A stretch of 64,000 nucleotides of DNA from Dyella_B humi (GCF_044904605.1 NZ_JADIKI010000022.1:1393206-1457205), one strand, 5' to 3'; counted from the first letter of the stretch, positions 9,401-17,333 are shown. Program-made: numbers and translations. Notes: generated by a model from the letters alone, not told the origin.

Positions 9401-9450
9401 GCGAACTGCGGCGATATTTGAAGCGATCGATAGGCGTGGTGCCGGCCTGA
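6442..9450 (+). CDS. Free-standing NRPS-like A-T-R enzyme (carboxylic/amino acid reductase)
   Basis: A 1002-residue single-module enzyme. The adenylation domain has A3 IFTSGTTGVPKG (about 153), A4 FDVSQWEIW, A5 YYGPTEATI (about 288), A7 YRSGDLARF, A8 IRGNRVELGEIE (about 397) and A10 PLTPNGKTDK (about 490). A carrier domain with Ser550 in FFEIGGHSLLA and a thioester reductase domain (GVTGFVG near 635, Tyr800/Lys804 in GYVRSKW) follow. The order matches carboxylic acid reductases and Lys2: ATP activates an acid, it is loaded on phosphopantetheine, and NADPH releases an aldehyde or alcohol. FDVSQW (Asp, Val, Trp at the pocket) looks more like an amino acid pocket than a fatty acid one. I start at 6442 because GGAGGG lies seven bases upstream; two earlier in-frame ATGs lack such a site. 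No phosphopantetheinyl transferase is nearby. Confidence 0.9.
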   Translation: MMSSARTVLDHFQHHASEHPHALALIDRQRTLTYAELDRHSNAVAAFLFGRGIRPGDLVPLLADRSPEFIIGLLGIVKAGGAYVPIDETYPTQRKHYIVDQTGASLALSTTKLPQIGQCECAVISESDVMSDTADEVAGRLRVASSSNQAVYVIFTSGTTGVPKGVVIEHHSLENIVAWHNREFSVTSQSRLTLMAKIGFDVSQWEIWSALCAGAQLYLLDDATRIDADALTDFYARHAITHAFVPTVMVRDVVAATSKVSTALHFLFTAGEKLNPVDTDHIHYALVDYYGPTEATIFATANRVASVSRGLPSSIGVPVAGAEVLILDEVLSEVPAGEVGELCIAGPGLARGYLNNEPLTHERFIVRDGKRLYRSGDLARFLPDGGIQFLGRRDEQIKIRGNRVELGEIETQLSLLPQIRKAAVVATSPLDLSRKEIVAFLIVDRDSVDRDDHAQDDALVASIKEQLKTILPDYMLPASYVLVNDLPLTPNGKTDKQVLLQSYTKQLVAASGSKTVYEGSQAVIADIFSELLGHNDFDLDDSFFEIGGHSLLAAHLIKDVSDKLSIKAYIRDIYEYPSVGALHAELERRAGASAPAVDAEPIRALKDDVYLPEGVVFNRPYSTSQITAPKHILLTGVTGFVGIHLLQELLDTTDATVHCPIRAESQDHAQTRLGEVLGKNDIPLRPVDVGRIRVYAADLAKPAFGLAQQDYQYLCDTVDIVYHSASAVNFIQPYSYMRRDNVQGLREIIRFAATGKLKPLALLSTISVYSWGHLHTGKRVMREDDDIDQNLPAVITDIGYVRSKWVMEKIADLAASQGLPLMTFRLGYATFHSKTGVCASYQWWSRLVSTCIAHGTVPALHDLREGLTTVDYMVRAIAHISRKPSALGKKFNLIHSRDNNLTLQDFFGKLETNFGFSFKRIPYTEWREQWEHKYEAPLYPLLSLFKDVMCDGKSTVELYQNTYQWDCSNVTEFLHGSGIVEPAFEKSELRRYLKRSIGVVPA

Positions 9451-9714
9451 TTTGCTGTGTGCGCGGCGAACGGTTTTTTTTAATGTGCTAGGTTCTCCTA
9501 ATTTCAGTAACTTACTTTTTCCAAATAAGTCCCCGTATCGTTTAAGCGAGGCCGGGATTAGGATCCTCTTGAGCGAACGAAAAGCGGTTGACGCCGCTGC
9601 GGAGTAGACTGCATCCGTTACGTCGCTCGGGTGCCGTAAGGGAAGGGGTTACCGACGAGCGTTCGACAGCCACAGTCGTGGATGCGCATTCTTCGGGCGC
9701 GGAGAAGGTCGGGT

Positions 9715-11439
9715 ATGGTGGATCGTACGAAGCATGGCCGCATACCTTGCCTGCTGTTAGCCGTGCGAGCTTTCGCATGCGTGGGATGGATGGTGTGGGC
9801 GGCGTGTTTGTCCGGTTGTGCATCAACGGGCGGGGGACGTTCTTCCCATCTTTCTGCCGAGGCGCTGCTCGAGAGAGCTCAGGCGTCGGAGGTGGAGGCC
9901 ATCCGGGGAAAGTCAGCTCAGGCTGAGGCGTGGCTTCACTGCGCAACGCTGGCGCACGATGCCATGGCCGCCGGAGAAACGGCTACCGAAACGGCAGCCG
10001 GGCTGCTCGCGACACAATGCAGTCGCGCTTTCTTCGATCTAGTGGCGCAAGGTGGACCTATCGGCGTGACGATGGGACGGTCGTACCTCGGCGGTATCGC
10101 CATCCGCGTCGAATTCCGAGGCGTGCCCGATAGCCTGGCCAAAAGCGTCTACCTGGAACCTGCCGATCAGGTACCGATGGACCCCCTGGATGGCGTTCGC
10201 TACCACCATGCCGGCTTTGGCGTGCCGCTCGTGGCGTTTGCGTTGCCGTGCTCCGATCGCCCCATCTGTCGTCTTTATCCGCCGGAGGGTGTTTTCCGAC
10301 CGGTAACCATGTGGCTGGAAACGCCATCCGACACCGGCTCTCATGACGACACGCCTGTTCTGGTCCTGCAGAACCCCGTACTCCGGCCCGAACATGTGGC
10401 GGGTACCAATCGCTATGAACTTGCCGAGGATGTATCGGCGCCCACCGCACAATTGCTGGAACGAACGCGCCTGAAGCGACTGGCATGGTGGGGCATGATC
10501 GGCGGCGCGGAAGTAGGGAAGCGGTCGGGACTGTTTCTTCTGGACGACTACGATCCGAACAAGACCCCCATCATCATGATTCATGGTGTTGCCGGGAGCC
10601 CCTTGATCTGGGCGCGATTAAGCAACGCGATCATGGGCGATCCCGAACTGCATCGGCGCTACCAGATCTGGCACATCGTGTATCAGAGCAACGCACCGCT
10701 TCTGGTGGAGCGCTATCGCGTGCAGCATTACATCGATAACGCCTGGAGCGTTCTCGATCCGGACGGTCACGCGCCGGCACGACAGGGTGTCGTATTAATC
10801 GGGCACAGCATGGGTGGCGTGATTGCGCGATTGCTGTGCGCGCAAAGTACGCCGGAGGTATGGAATGCGGCTTTTACCGAACCCATGGACAGTCTGCATG
10901 CCGATGCGACCGATCTGGTCACACTCAAGAACGTTTTCCAGTTCAAACCGTATCCAGGCGTCGACGAGATCATCTTCATGGCCGCGCCACAGCGCGGAAG
11001 TCCCTCGGCGGAAGGATTGCTGGGGCGCTTGGTGGGACTGTTGGCATGGCGGCACATCGAGGAGATGACCGGGCTCATGCGCATCGTCGCCGAGAATCCG
11101 AAAGCCATCCAACCGGCGCTCCAATCGATTTTTCAGACAGGCCACATCACCAGCATCACCAGCTTGCGGCCTGACGAACCCGTGACGCTCGCGGATGAGA
11201 AGCTGATGCCTGCAGCCGGCGTGCGCTATGACACGATCGCCGGTGTTCTCCCAGGCGTAAAGCCGCCTGGAGACGGCTATGTACCATTGAGCAGCGCACT
11301 GCTACCAGGCTCCACGACGACGTTGATCGTTCACTCCGATCACAAGGTGCCAAACAGGCCGGAGGCGATTGCTGCCGTACTGAAGATCCTGCGCGAGCAC
11401 GACAGTTCGCACGATGTTGTGAGTAATGCAACGCCCTAG
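9715..11439 (+). CDS. Lipoprotein alpha/beta hydrolase (lipase/acyltransferase-like)
   Basis: A 574-residue protein with a lipoprotein signal (hydrophobic stretch then LSGCAS) and a helical N-terminal part, followed by a beta-rich section and a C-terminal alpha/beta hydrolase domain: oxyanion region PIIMIHGVAGSPLIW, nucleophile Ser365 in IGHSMGGVIARLL, Asp candidate in PPGDGYVPL and His in VHSDHKVPN. PQRGSP after the nucleophile strand is common in secreted lipase-like and PGAP1-like hydrolases. It should be membrane-anchored and act on an ester in the periplasm. I prefer the ATG at 9715, which has AGAAGG six bases upstream, to 9682. The interval 9451-9714 holds a T8 run (9476-9483) after the previous gene but no convincing hairpin. 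Substrate unknown. Confidence 0.85.
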   Translation: MVDRTKHGRIPCLLLAVRAFACVGWMVWAACLSGCASTGGGRSSHLSAEALLERAQASEVEAIRGKSAQAEAWLHCATLAHDAMAAGETATETAAGLLATQCSRAFFDLVAQGGPIGVTMGRSYLGGIAIRVEFRGVPDSLAKSVYLEPADQVPMDPLDGVRYHHAGFGVPLVAFALPCSDRPICRLYPPEGVFRPVTMWLETPSDTGSHDDTPVLVLQNPVLRPEHVAGTNRYELAEDVSAPTAQLLERTRLKRLAWWGMIGGAEVGKRSGLFLLDDYDPNKTPIIMIHGVAGSPLIWARLSNAIMGDPELHRRYQIWHIVYQSNAPLLVERYRVQHYIDNAWSVLDPDGHAPARQGVVLIGHSMGGVIARLLCAQSTPEVWNAAFTEPMDSLHADATDLVTLKNVFQFKPYPGVDEIIFMAAPQRGSPSAEGLLGRLVGLLAWRHIEEMTGLMRIVAENPKAIQPALQSIFQTGHITSITSLRPDEPVTLADEKLMPAAGVRYDTIAGVLPGVKPPGDGYVPLSSALLPGSTTTLIVHSDHKVPNRPEAIAAVLKILREHDSSHDVVSNATP

Positions 11440-11618
11440 CAGTGCGCTTGGCTGAGAAGCGAGTGGCGGCGCAGAGCAGGGAATCCGTTGCACAGGCCCA
11501 GATGCGCCAGGATGACCGTCTCACCCAGTTGCACTTGCATAGGCATTTAGATCGTGACAAATTGACGTTGAGACTGGTATTCCCAGCCATCCTAGAGACG
11601 CTGCCGGGGAGGGCTGCC

Positions 11619-12632
11619 ATGGATATTTTGGGTTGGATCCGCGATCAACTGACTGGCTTTTTTGGCCTAGGGCCCTTGCTGGAGATGCTCGCCTCCGGCA
11701 ATTACCAGAAGCTGCTCACGGTAGACGGCTTCGGCAGCCTGATCGCACCCATCATCCCGCTGTTGTTGGTATTCGAACTCGTGCGCGGCCTCGTGCTGCG
11801 TCGCACCAAGCGCGAAGATTACCAAGTTCCACTTCTAGTGATGGTACTGAACCGTTTCATCGGCGCTTTTCTCACCATTGCCATGGTGGGCCTCTGTATC
11901 GGCCTGTTCAATCGCTTTGCTCCGTTTCAGGCCGGGCTCACTTGGTACGGACTGCTTTACGGCTACGTGGTATGGGAGCTGGCGCATTTCGTGTATCACT
12001 TTCTCGCACACAAAGTGCGCCTGCTGTGGTGTTTGCATTCCACTCACCATGCGCCCGTTGCGATGAATCTGTCGGTGAACTTTGCGCACATCTTTCTCGA
12101 AGGCACCTATGCCGACTTTGTGCGCACGAGCATCTGCATACTGCTGGGAGTAAGTCCGCCACTCCTGGTCCTGATCATGATCATCGATAGCTTCTGGGGC
12201 AGTTTCATTCACCTTGGTGAGAATGTGCTACCAGAGGGGAAGCTTGGTGTGTTTTATCGTGTAGTGCTGACACCGTCGCACCATCGTGTTCATCATGCAC
12301 GCAACGTGCTCTACATGGACACCAACTTCTGCAACTTGCTACCGATCTGGGATCGCATCTTCGGCACTTATATGGAAGTGCATAAGGACGTCCGGATTGA
12401 ATACGGCATCACTCGACCAGTAAAACCTTACAGCGTGCTTGATGCCTATCTAGGTGAATTCTGGTTGCTAGGACGAGACGTATGGCGTGCGCCGGGTATA
12501 CGCAACAAGCTGCTGTATCTGGTTATGCCGCCAGGCTGGAGCCACGACGGCGACCATCACACTGCCAAAGCGGCCAAGGAAGCGCTGCAGACGCAGCAGA
12601 GATCTGGAACGCATGCAGAGGCTGGCATTTAG
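11619..12632 (+). CDS. Sterol desaturase/fatty acid hydroxylase family membrane enzyme
   Basis: A 337-residue integral membrane di-iron oxygenase of the fatty acid hydroxylase superfamily. The histidine clusters that bind the two irons are visible: HFVYHFLAH, HSTHH and HHRVHH, with further His in FIHLGEN. Four or more hydrophobic segments lie between residues 30 and 210. Members hydroxylate or desaturate sterols, fatty acids or alkyl glycerols. The ATG at 11619 has GGGGAGGG five to six bases upstream; the frame is open for 59 codons before it, but that part has no membrane or family character. It follows the alpha/beta hydrolase by 179 bases on the same strand, so both may act on the same lipid. 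Confidence 0.9.
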   Translation: MDILGWIRDQLTGFFGLGPLLEMLASGNYQKLLTVDGFGSLIAPIIPLLLVFELVRGLVLRRTKREDYQVPLLVMVLNRFIGAFLTIAMVGLCIGLFNRFAPFQAGLTWYGLLYGYVVWELAHFVYHFLAHKVRLLWCLHSTHHAPVAMNLSVNFAHIFLEGTYADFVRTSICILLGVSPPLLVLIMIIDSFWGSFIHLGENVLPEGKLGVFYRVVLTPSHHRVHHARNVLYMDTNFCNLLPIWDRIFGTYMEVHKDVRIEYGITRPVKPYSVLDAYLGEFWLLGRDVWRAPGIRNKLLYLVMPPGWSHDGDHHTAKAAKEALQTQQRSGTHAEAGI

Positions 12633-13012
12633 CCGCAACACTGCTCCATAAAACCTACGCGTGTATCTCGTCTACGCAGATTTGATCTAGATCAAGTTCA
12701 CGCTATGGCAACACATGACATTGCAAAGTCGAACTCGCTAAGGTTCACGCCACGGCGTTCGCTGGTGATGTGTTTGATTTCTATATCGTTCTGTTTCAAT
12801 TCGCATCGATCGAACGAAAGCAATAGCTGATCTGTGCGAGGCCGGCTTTCCAGTGCCCGGCCGTAAAAGACGACAGATCCTGGAGAACGATCTGATGCTT
12901 TGCAGGCGGTAAAAAGAGAGAGTCGATTCGGTGACATGGATCAATACACGGCAAAAGGCCCTTTTACAGCGAAGCCGCCGTTTTCATCCGCTTCATCGAG
13001 GAGGATTCTTCA
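12633..13012. other. Long leader region with FNR-type box
   Basis: A 380-base interval without a credible gene. It carries the FNR-type palindrome at 12682-12695 and, at its end, the very strong ribosome site GAGGAGGATT before the OmpA-type lipoprotein. Short frames on the minus strand (12698-12944) have no natural composition. Confidence 0.5.
12682..12695. promoter_or_regulatory. FNR/Anr-type palindrome
   Basis: TTGATCTAGATCAA is a perfect 14-base palindrome and an exact fit to the FNR/Anr/Dnr consensus TTGAT-N4-ATCAA. The next gene starts 318 bases downstream, so a class II promoter here would give a leader of about 275 bases. It could mark oxygen-responsive control of the OmpA-type lipoprotein. 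Confidence 0.45.
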
Positions 13013-13633
13013 ATGCGCGCCTATCAACGTTTTGCTTATGTGTCCCTGACTGCACTGGCCATCGGGTTGGGTGGATGTCAGGGCTACGTCAAGAAGGCCG
13101 ATTTTGACTCAGCCATTGGCGACCTGCGTGCCAACCAACAGAAGCAGCAGCAGGAAATCGACGGTCTGACGCAGCAGATGCAGCAAAAATTTGCTCAATA
13201 CGACGCGAAGATCGCGGAGATGAACGGTCGTATCCATGTCGATACGGCTTCCCACTTCGCTTTCAACGACGCCACGCTGCGCGATCAGGACAAGCCCTTG
13301 CTCGACGATTTCGCCAAGATCGTGTCGAAAAACTATCCGCAGGCCGTGGTCACGGTGGAAGGGTTTACCGATGCCGCGGGTGGTTCGGCTTACAACATGC
13401 GGCTAGGGCGCAAGCGTGCGGATGCCGTGCGCGATTACCTGGTGAACACGGGCGGCATGCCGGCCGATCAGGTGCGCACAGTCAGCTACGGCAAGGCGCT
13501 CAATCGCCAGGTGATCAAGGGCAAATCGGGTGATGATGGAGAACCCAATCGTCGCGTAAGCCTGGTGGTGGATTTTGCCGGCACTCAAGCCCAGGCGTCC
13601 CCGCAAACGACTCCACAAGCTCCGCAAGGATGA
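13013..13633 (+). CDS. OmpA-family peptidoglycan-binding lipoprotein
   Basis: A 206-residue lipoprotein: signal peptide with lipobox LGGCQG (Cys about 22), a short glutamine-rich coiled coil (residues about 40-70: QKQQQEIDGLTQQMQQK) and a C-terminal OmpA domain (about 80-185). The domain has the peptidoglycan-binding signature VEGFTDAAGGSAYNMRLGRKRADAVRDYL split over the usual helix and ends in NRRVSLVV. The plan resembles Pal-like or Lpp-like lipoproteins that tie the outer membrane to the cell wall. The start has GAGGAGG eight bases upstream. A Gln/Pro-rich tail closes the protein. It is followed by two hairpins, so it is probably a single-gene unit. Confidence 0.92.
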   Translation: MRAYQRFAYVSLTALAIGLGGCQGYVKKADFDSAIGDLRANQQKQQQEIDGLTQQMQQKFAQYDAKIAEMNGRIHVDTASHFAFNDATLRDQDKPLLDDFAKIVSKNYPQAVVTVEGFTDAAGGSAYNMRLGRKRADAVRDYLVNTGGMPADQVRTVSYGKALNRQVIKGKSGDDGEPNRRVSLVVDFAGTQAQASPQTTPQAPQG

Positions 13634-13647
13634 GGCCACATGCCGCT

Positions 13648-13678
13648 GATGCCTTGCCGTCGTTGCACGGCAGGCATC
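13648..13678 (+). terminator. Hairpin after the OmpA-type lipoprotein gene
   Basis: GATGCC-T-TGCCGT pairs with ACGGCA-GGCATC around CGTTGC, giving 12 pairs with one bulged T. It starts 15 bases after the stop codon. No U-tract follows; it may protect the 3' end while the next hairpin terminates. Confidence 0.5.
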
Positions 13679-13718
13679 AGCCGCTGATCGTTCAGGCCAG
13701 GATCGGATACCTGTCTTG

Positions 13719-13740
13719 AAAGGCCAACGGGTTGGCCTTT
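13719..13740 (+). terminator. Terminator-like hairpin before the acyltransferase gene
   Basis: AAAGGCCAA pairs perfectly with TTGGCCTTT around CGGG. The stem ends in TTT followed by ACTTGAA, a weak U-tract. It separates the lipoprotein gene from the acyltransferase gene. Confidence 0.6.
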
Positions 13741-13820
13741 ACTTGAACTTCCCAAAACACAACCTTTCCGGTGTCTAGCCGCACATACTCGGTTTGATGC
13801 AACGGATAAAGGGGAAGTCT

Positions 13821-14936
13821 GTGTCAGGGGAAAGTCAGGGAGTGATGCGCGTGGCACGCATCAAAAGTGCTGCGGCCGAGGCTGAGAAGAAGATCGGTGA
13901 AAATGACCGTGGAAATTCCTACGACCTGATGCGGCACTTCGCTGCTGTGCTCGTGCTATATAGCCACCAATTTGCCCTGCATGGATCAGTGGAGCCGATC
14001 TATCCATTTTGGGATACCTATGGCTTCGTTGCAGTCGCCATCTTCTTTTCAATCTCCGGCTACTTTATGCCGGCTAGTTTTAAACGATCCGGCAATTTTA
14101 TCGAATTTAGCAAGCGGCGGTTAAGACGCCTGTTACCTGCCATGGTGGTGTGCGCGTTTTTGATGACCTATGTTCTGGGCGCTATCTACACAAGCGAGAC
14201 AAAGTGGGACTACTTCACATCTAACTTCGCACTGGTAACTTTCCTGAAGTATTCGATATTTTTGGGTCAGGCAATTCCGGGGGTTTTTGCGAACTATATT
14301 TATCCAAACGCGATTAATGGAAGTCTCTGGACGCTGCCCATTGAGTGCGTCTGTTACATCACAATCGGTGTCGCGCTGTCTTTTTCACAATCCTGGAAGG
14401 TCATTCTTGCTCTCTTTGCCGGATCGATCCTGGGAACAGCATCGCTTGTGCATACCGGTACCGGATTTGCGTTTTACGGTGTTCCACTGAATTACCTTTG
14501 CATGTTCGGGATATGCTTTAGTGGCGGAGCCCTGCTATCCGTAACAAAAGAGACTTGGTATCCAAACAAGTGGTTACTTTTGATGTTTGGGATTGCTGGC
14601 ATGTTCCTCATGCCAGGCAAGCTCGAATATAGTGTTATCGGAACGCTTGGCATTACAATCGTCGTTGCGATTATCGGAGAGTCATTCAGCGAAAAGCTAA
14701 TAAACGGAAAATTCGACATTTCGTACGGTGTGTATATTTACGGATTTCCGATCCAGCAAATCGTTATTAATGAAATTACACATCGGTTCTGGCTTGGAAT
14801 GGCGATATCTCTCGTTCTTGCATTGGCTGCTGGGTATCTTTCTTACCGTTTCGTCGAAAAGCCTTTTCTTCGCAAAGGTCACAAGACTCAGTCATCATCC
14901 GACACTGCAATGGTTGGCTTACCTGAACCTGATTAG
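13821..14936 (+). CDS. OafA/YrhL-like membrane acyltransferase, AT-rich
   Basis: A 371-residue acyltransferase-3 family protein with about ten hydrophobic segments. The family features are present: RHFAAVLVLYSHQFAL (His of the active site), a FFSISGYFM segment, KRRLRRLLPAMVV, and the late SYGVYIYGFPIQQ and RFVEKPFL. Such enzymes acetylate or otherwise acylate surface glycans such as O-antigen or exopolysaccharide. I prefer the GTG at 13821, which has AAAGGGGAAG closely upstream, over the ATG at 13797, which has no ribosome site. Its base composition is clearly lower in GC (samples of 38-45%) than the neighbours, which suggests recent transfer. It converges with the TetR gene, 18 bases apart. 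Confidence 0.88.
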   Translation: MSGESQGVMRVARIKSAAAEAEKKIGENDRGNSYDLMRHFAAVLVLYSHQFALHGSVEPIYPFWDTYGFVAVAIFFSISGYFMPASFKRSGNFIEFSKRRLRRLLPAMVVCAFLMTYVLGAIYTSETKWDYFTSNFALVTFLKYSIFLGQAIPGVFANYIYPNAINGSLWTLPIECVCYITIGVALSFSQSWKVILALFAGSILGTASLVHTGTGFAFYGVPLNYLCMFGICFSGGALLSVTKETWYPNKWLLLMFGIAGMFLMPGKLEYSVIGTLGITIVVAIIGESFSEKLINGKFDISYGVYIYGFPIQQIVINEITHRFWLGMAISLVLALAAGYLSYRFVEKPFLRKGHKTQSSSDTAMVGLPEPD

Positions 14937-14954
14937 CAGGCTGATCAAATCGGT

Positions 14955-15617
14955 CTATTTCTTACCTTGCAGTCGCGCCACATGGCTGGCGAGGCTCGCC
15001 GCGACCAGGCGCATGACCGATGGTGCGTCCAGCGAAGGATCGTCGAACAGCATTTCCAGCGTAGCGTAGGCCATGCTGTCGGCCACGCGGCTGATGAGTT
15101 CCAGATCTTCTTTCGCGACTTTCGGAAACGCCTGGCTCAGCCGTGCGGTGGCCTGCGAGGCGACTTCCTTGGCTGATTCCAGTCGAACGTCTTGAAGCAT
15201 GGGTATCGCACGCAGTGCGCGCATGATCCAGATGCCGCCGGTGGTTTCGCGCGTGACCTTGTAGGTTTCCAGCAAAAGTCCCGTGATCGCGTCTTCCAGC
15301 TTTTTCGCCGAGCCGAACGCGGCAGGCGTCAGCCACTGGGGAATCAGCGCATTCTGCTTCTGCATCAGACGCAGGCCGAGCTCATGCAGCATCGCGTACT
15401 TGTTGGGGAAGTAGCGATATAGCGCCGGCGGCGACAATTTCGCGCGCTCGCATATCAAGTTGGTGGTGAGCAGTTCGAAGCCGACATCGGCAAGCACCTG
15501 CGCGGTGACGGTGAGCAGGTGCTCGTAGGTTTCGGCGGCGCGTGACTGCGCCGGCATTACTTTGGGACTCAGGGCGAGCTTGGGGCGTTTGGCCGTGCGG
15601 CGGGGCTGGGAGGGCAC
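14955..15617 (-). CDS. TetR family regulator of the kinase-aldolase operon
   Basis: A 220-residue TetR-type regulator with an N-terminal helix-turn-helix (LTTNLICERAKLSPPALYRYFPNKYAMLHEL in overlapping pieces, about residues 50-80) and a helical ligand domain. The start is uncertain: GTG at 15617 or ATG at 15557; neither has a good ribosome site, and the N-terminal 20 residues are basic and of low complexity. It is divergent from the FGGY kinase operon, with a dyad array between them, so it most likely represses that operon and itself until an inducer, perhaps the substrate, binds. Confidence 0.9.
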   Translation of the reverse strand: MPSQPRRTAKRPKLALSPKVMPAQSRAAETYEHLLTVTAQVLADVGFELLTTNLICERAKLSPPALYRYFPNKYAMLHELGLRLMQKQNALIPQWLTPAAFGSAKKLEDAITGLLLETYKVTRETTGGIWIMRALRAIPMLQDVRLESAKEVASQATARLSQAFPKVAKEDLELISRVADSMAYATLEMLFDDPSLDAPSVMRLVAASLASHVARLQGKK

Positions 15618-15660
15618 GGGGTGCGGTCCGGCAGGGGAGGGCTTGCGCCGATTATAGCGA

Positions 15661-15683
15661 TAACTATATTGTAGTTAAAACTA
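15661..15683. promoter_or_regulatory. Triple half-site operator between TetR and kinase genes
   Basis: TAACTA-TATTG-TAGTTA (15661-15677) is a perfect 6+5+6 inverted repeat, and its right arm also forms TAGTT-AA-AACTA (15672-15683). Three half-sites thus overlap in 23 bases within the divergent promoter region, as expected for a TetR operator. Confidence 0.65.
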
Positions 15684-15704
15684 TCTTTTTGGGGTAAGTC
15701 GACG

Positions 15705-17333
15705 ATGGCGAGCGCCGGGCGGGCCGCAGTGTCTTCCAGTAACGAACGCCTGGTCTTGGCGGTCGATCTGGGCACGTCGGGCTGCAAATGTGCGTTGGTG
15801 GGGCTGGATGGCAGTGTGCAGGCATGGGCGTTCCGACCCGTCTCGCTGCATCTGGTTGGGGAACATGGCGTAGAGCAGGATCCCGAGGATTGGTGGCAGG
15901 CCTTTCTCGGTGCGGCGCAGGAATTGCTGGCAGGTCATGCGCAGCGCCGCAGGCAGATCATTGCCGTTTGCTGTTCCGCTTTCGGCGAATGCACGGTGCC
16001 GGTGGATAAGCAGGGGAATGCGCTTTCGCGCGCCATGCTATGGCTGGATATGCGAGGCGCTGACGCCATTCGTCGACGCGCCCGCAGCGGAAGGCTGAAT
16101 ATCCAGGGCTACGGGCCGTTGAAGCTCGCGCGCTGGTTGCGGCTTACGGGTGGTGCGCCGTCGTTGTCCGGCAAAGATCCGGCCGGCCATATCGCCTGGC
16201 TGCACGATCACGACAAGCCGTTGTTCGAACGCACCTACAAGTTTCTCGGTGCGCTCGACTTCATGAATCTGCGGCTCACAGGCCGTTTTTGTTCCACCTA
16301 CGATTCGGCGCTCACTACCTGGGCAACCGACAACCGCGACCTTTCGCGAGTGCGTTACGACGACCGGCTGCTGCGCATGCTGAAGCTCGATAGCAAGCAG
16401 CTGCCGGAGCTGTTGCCGTCCACCGAGGTGATCGGCCACCTGACGCCGAAGGTGGCCGAGACGCTTGGACTTTCCCCTGCCACCCGTGTTGTTGCCGGTG
16501 CAGTCGACAACTCTGCGGCGGCAATCGGCGCCGGCACCGTGCGCGATCGCGAGCTGCATCTCTATCTCGGTACGTCGTCATGGATCGGCGCACACATACC
16601 GGAAAAACGTACGAATCTCAGCGCGTTTATCGCATCGTTGCCCTGCGCACAAAAAGATCGCTACCTGGCCATGGCCATGCAATCGGCCGCATGCAGCAAT
16701 CTGACCATGCTGCGCGATCGCATCCTGTTCCATCCGGACGAGCTGATGCGTGATGACTCTCGGCCGGACGTCTATGCGCTGCTCGACAACATTGCCGACC
16801 GCGTGCCTGCCGGATCGCGTGGACTGATTTATCTCCCGTGGCTGCAAGGCGAGCGCACACCGGTGGACGATCGTCACCTACGTGCGGGTTTGTTCAACCT
16901 GTCGCTGGAACACACACGAGAAGACATGATCCGCGCGTTTCTCGAAGGCGTGGCGTTGAACACGCGCTGGATGCTGGAGCCCATGCTGACCTTCGTCGGT
17001 TGCAATAGGGGAGCGTCGATGACGGTGGTCGGTGGTGGTGGCCAGTCGCACGTGTGGTGTCAGATGATCGCAGACGTCACCGGTATGGTGATCGAGCAAC
17101 CTGTCGCGCCGATTCAGGCCAATGCAGTGGGCGCTGCCTTCATCGCAGGCGTCGGTCTCGGCGAAATGTCGTTCAACGATGTCCCCGCCTTATGCCAGCG
17201 CGAGCGGCGATTCGAGCCGCGCGAAGCCTTGCGGCATCTCTACGACGATCGTTTCGGCACGTTCAAGGAACTGCATCGGCGCCTCGCGCCGCTTTACCGT
17301 CGCATCAATCAGCATCGGAGTGCGCCGCGATGA
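15705..17333 (+). CDS. FGGY-family carbohydrate kinase
   Basis: A 542-residue sugar kinase. The N-terminal phosphate loop is VDLGTSGCKCALVGLDG, the catalytic Asp is probably Asp268 in GAVDNSAAAIGAG, and the C-terminal half has VVGGGGQSHVWCQMIADVTG and the ANAVGAAFIAGVG motif. It is closest in style to xylulokinase-like proteins, but slightly longer, and the sugar-binding loop differs enough that I cannot name the substrate. It should phosphorylate a sugar, polyol or ketose in the cytosol with ATP. It is first in an operon of five or six genes; its stop overlaps the next start as ATGA, so expression is coupled to the aldolase that probably uses its product. Confidence 0.9.
   Translation: MASAGRAAVSSSNERLVLAVDLGTSGCKCALVGLDGSVQAWAFRPVSLHLVGEHGVEQDPEDWWQAFLGAAQELLAGHAQRRRQIIAVCCSAFGECTVPVDKQGNALSRAMLWLDMRGADAIRRRARSGRLNIQGYGPLKLARWLRLTGGAPSLSGKDPAGHIAWLHDHDKPLFERTYKFLGALDFMNLRLTGRFCSTYDSALTTWATDNRDLSRVRYDDRLLRMLKLDSKQLPELLPSTEVIGHLTPKVAETLGLSPATRVVAGAVDNSAAAIGAGTVRDRELHLYLGTSSWIGAHIPEKRTNLSAFIASLPCAQKDRYLAMAMQSAACSNLTMLRDRILFHPDELMRDDSRPDVYALLDNIADRVPAGSRGLIYLPWLQGERTPVDDRHLRAGLFNLSLEHTREDMIRAFLEGVALNTRWMLEPMLTFVGCNRGASMTVVGGGGQSHVWCQMIADVTGMVIEQPVAPIQANAVGAAFIAGVGLGEMSFNDVPALCQRERRFEPREALRHLYDDRFGTFKELHRRLAPLYRRINQHRSAPR

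Noticed and set aside
9476..9483. T8 run after the A-T-R gene as a rho-independent terminator.
   Set aside because: No stable hairpin precedes it.
17054..17329. A 92-codon N-terminal extension of the class II aldolase.
   Set aside because: It lies within the kinase gene in another frame; the ATGA overlap at 17330 is the natural start.
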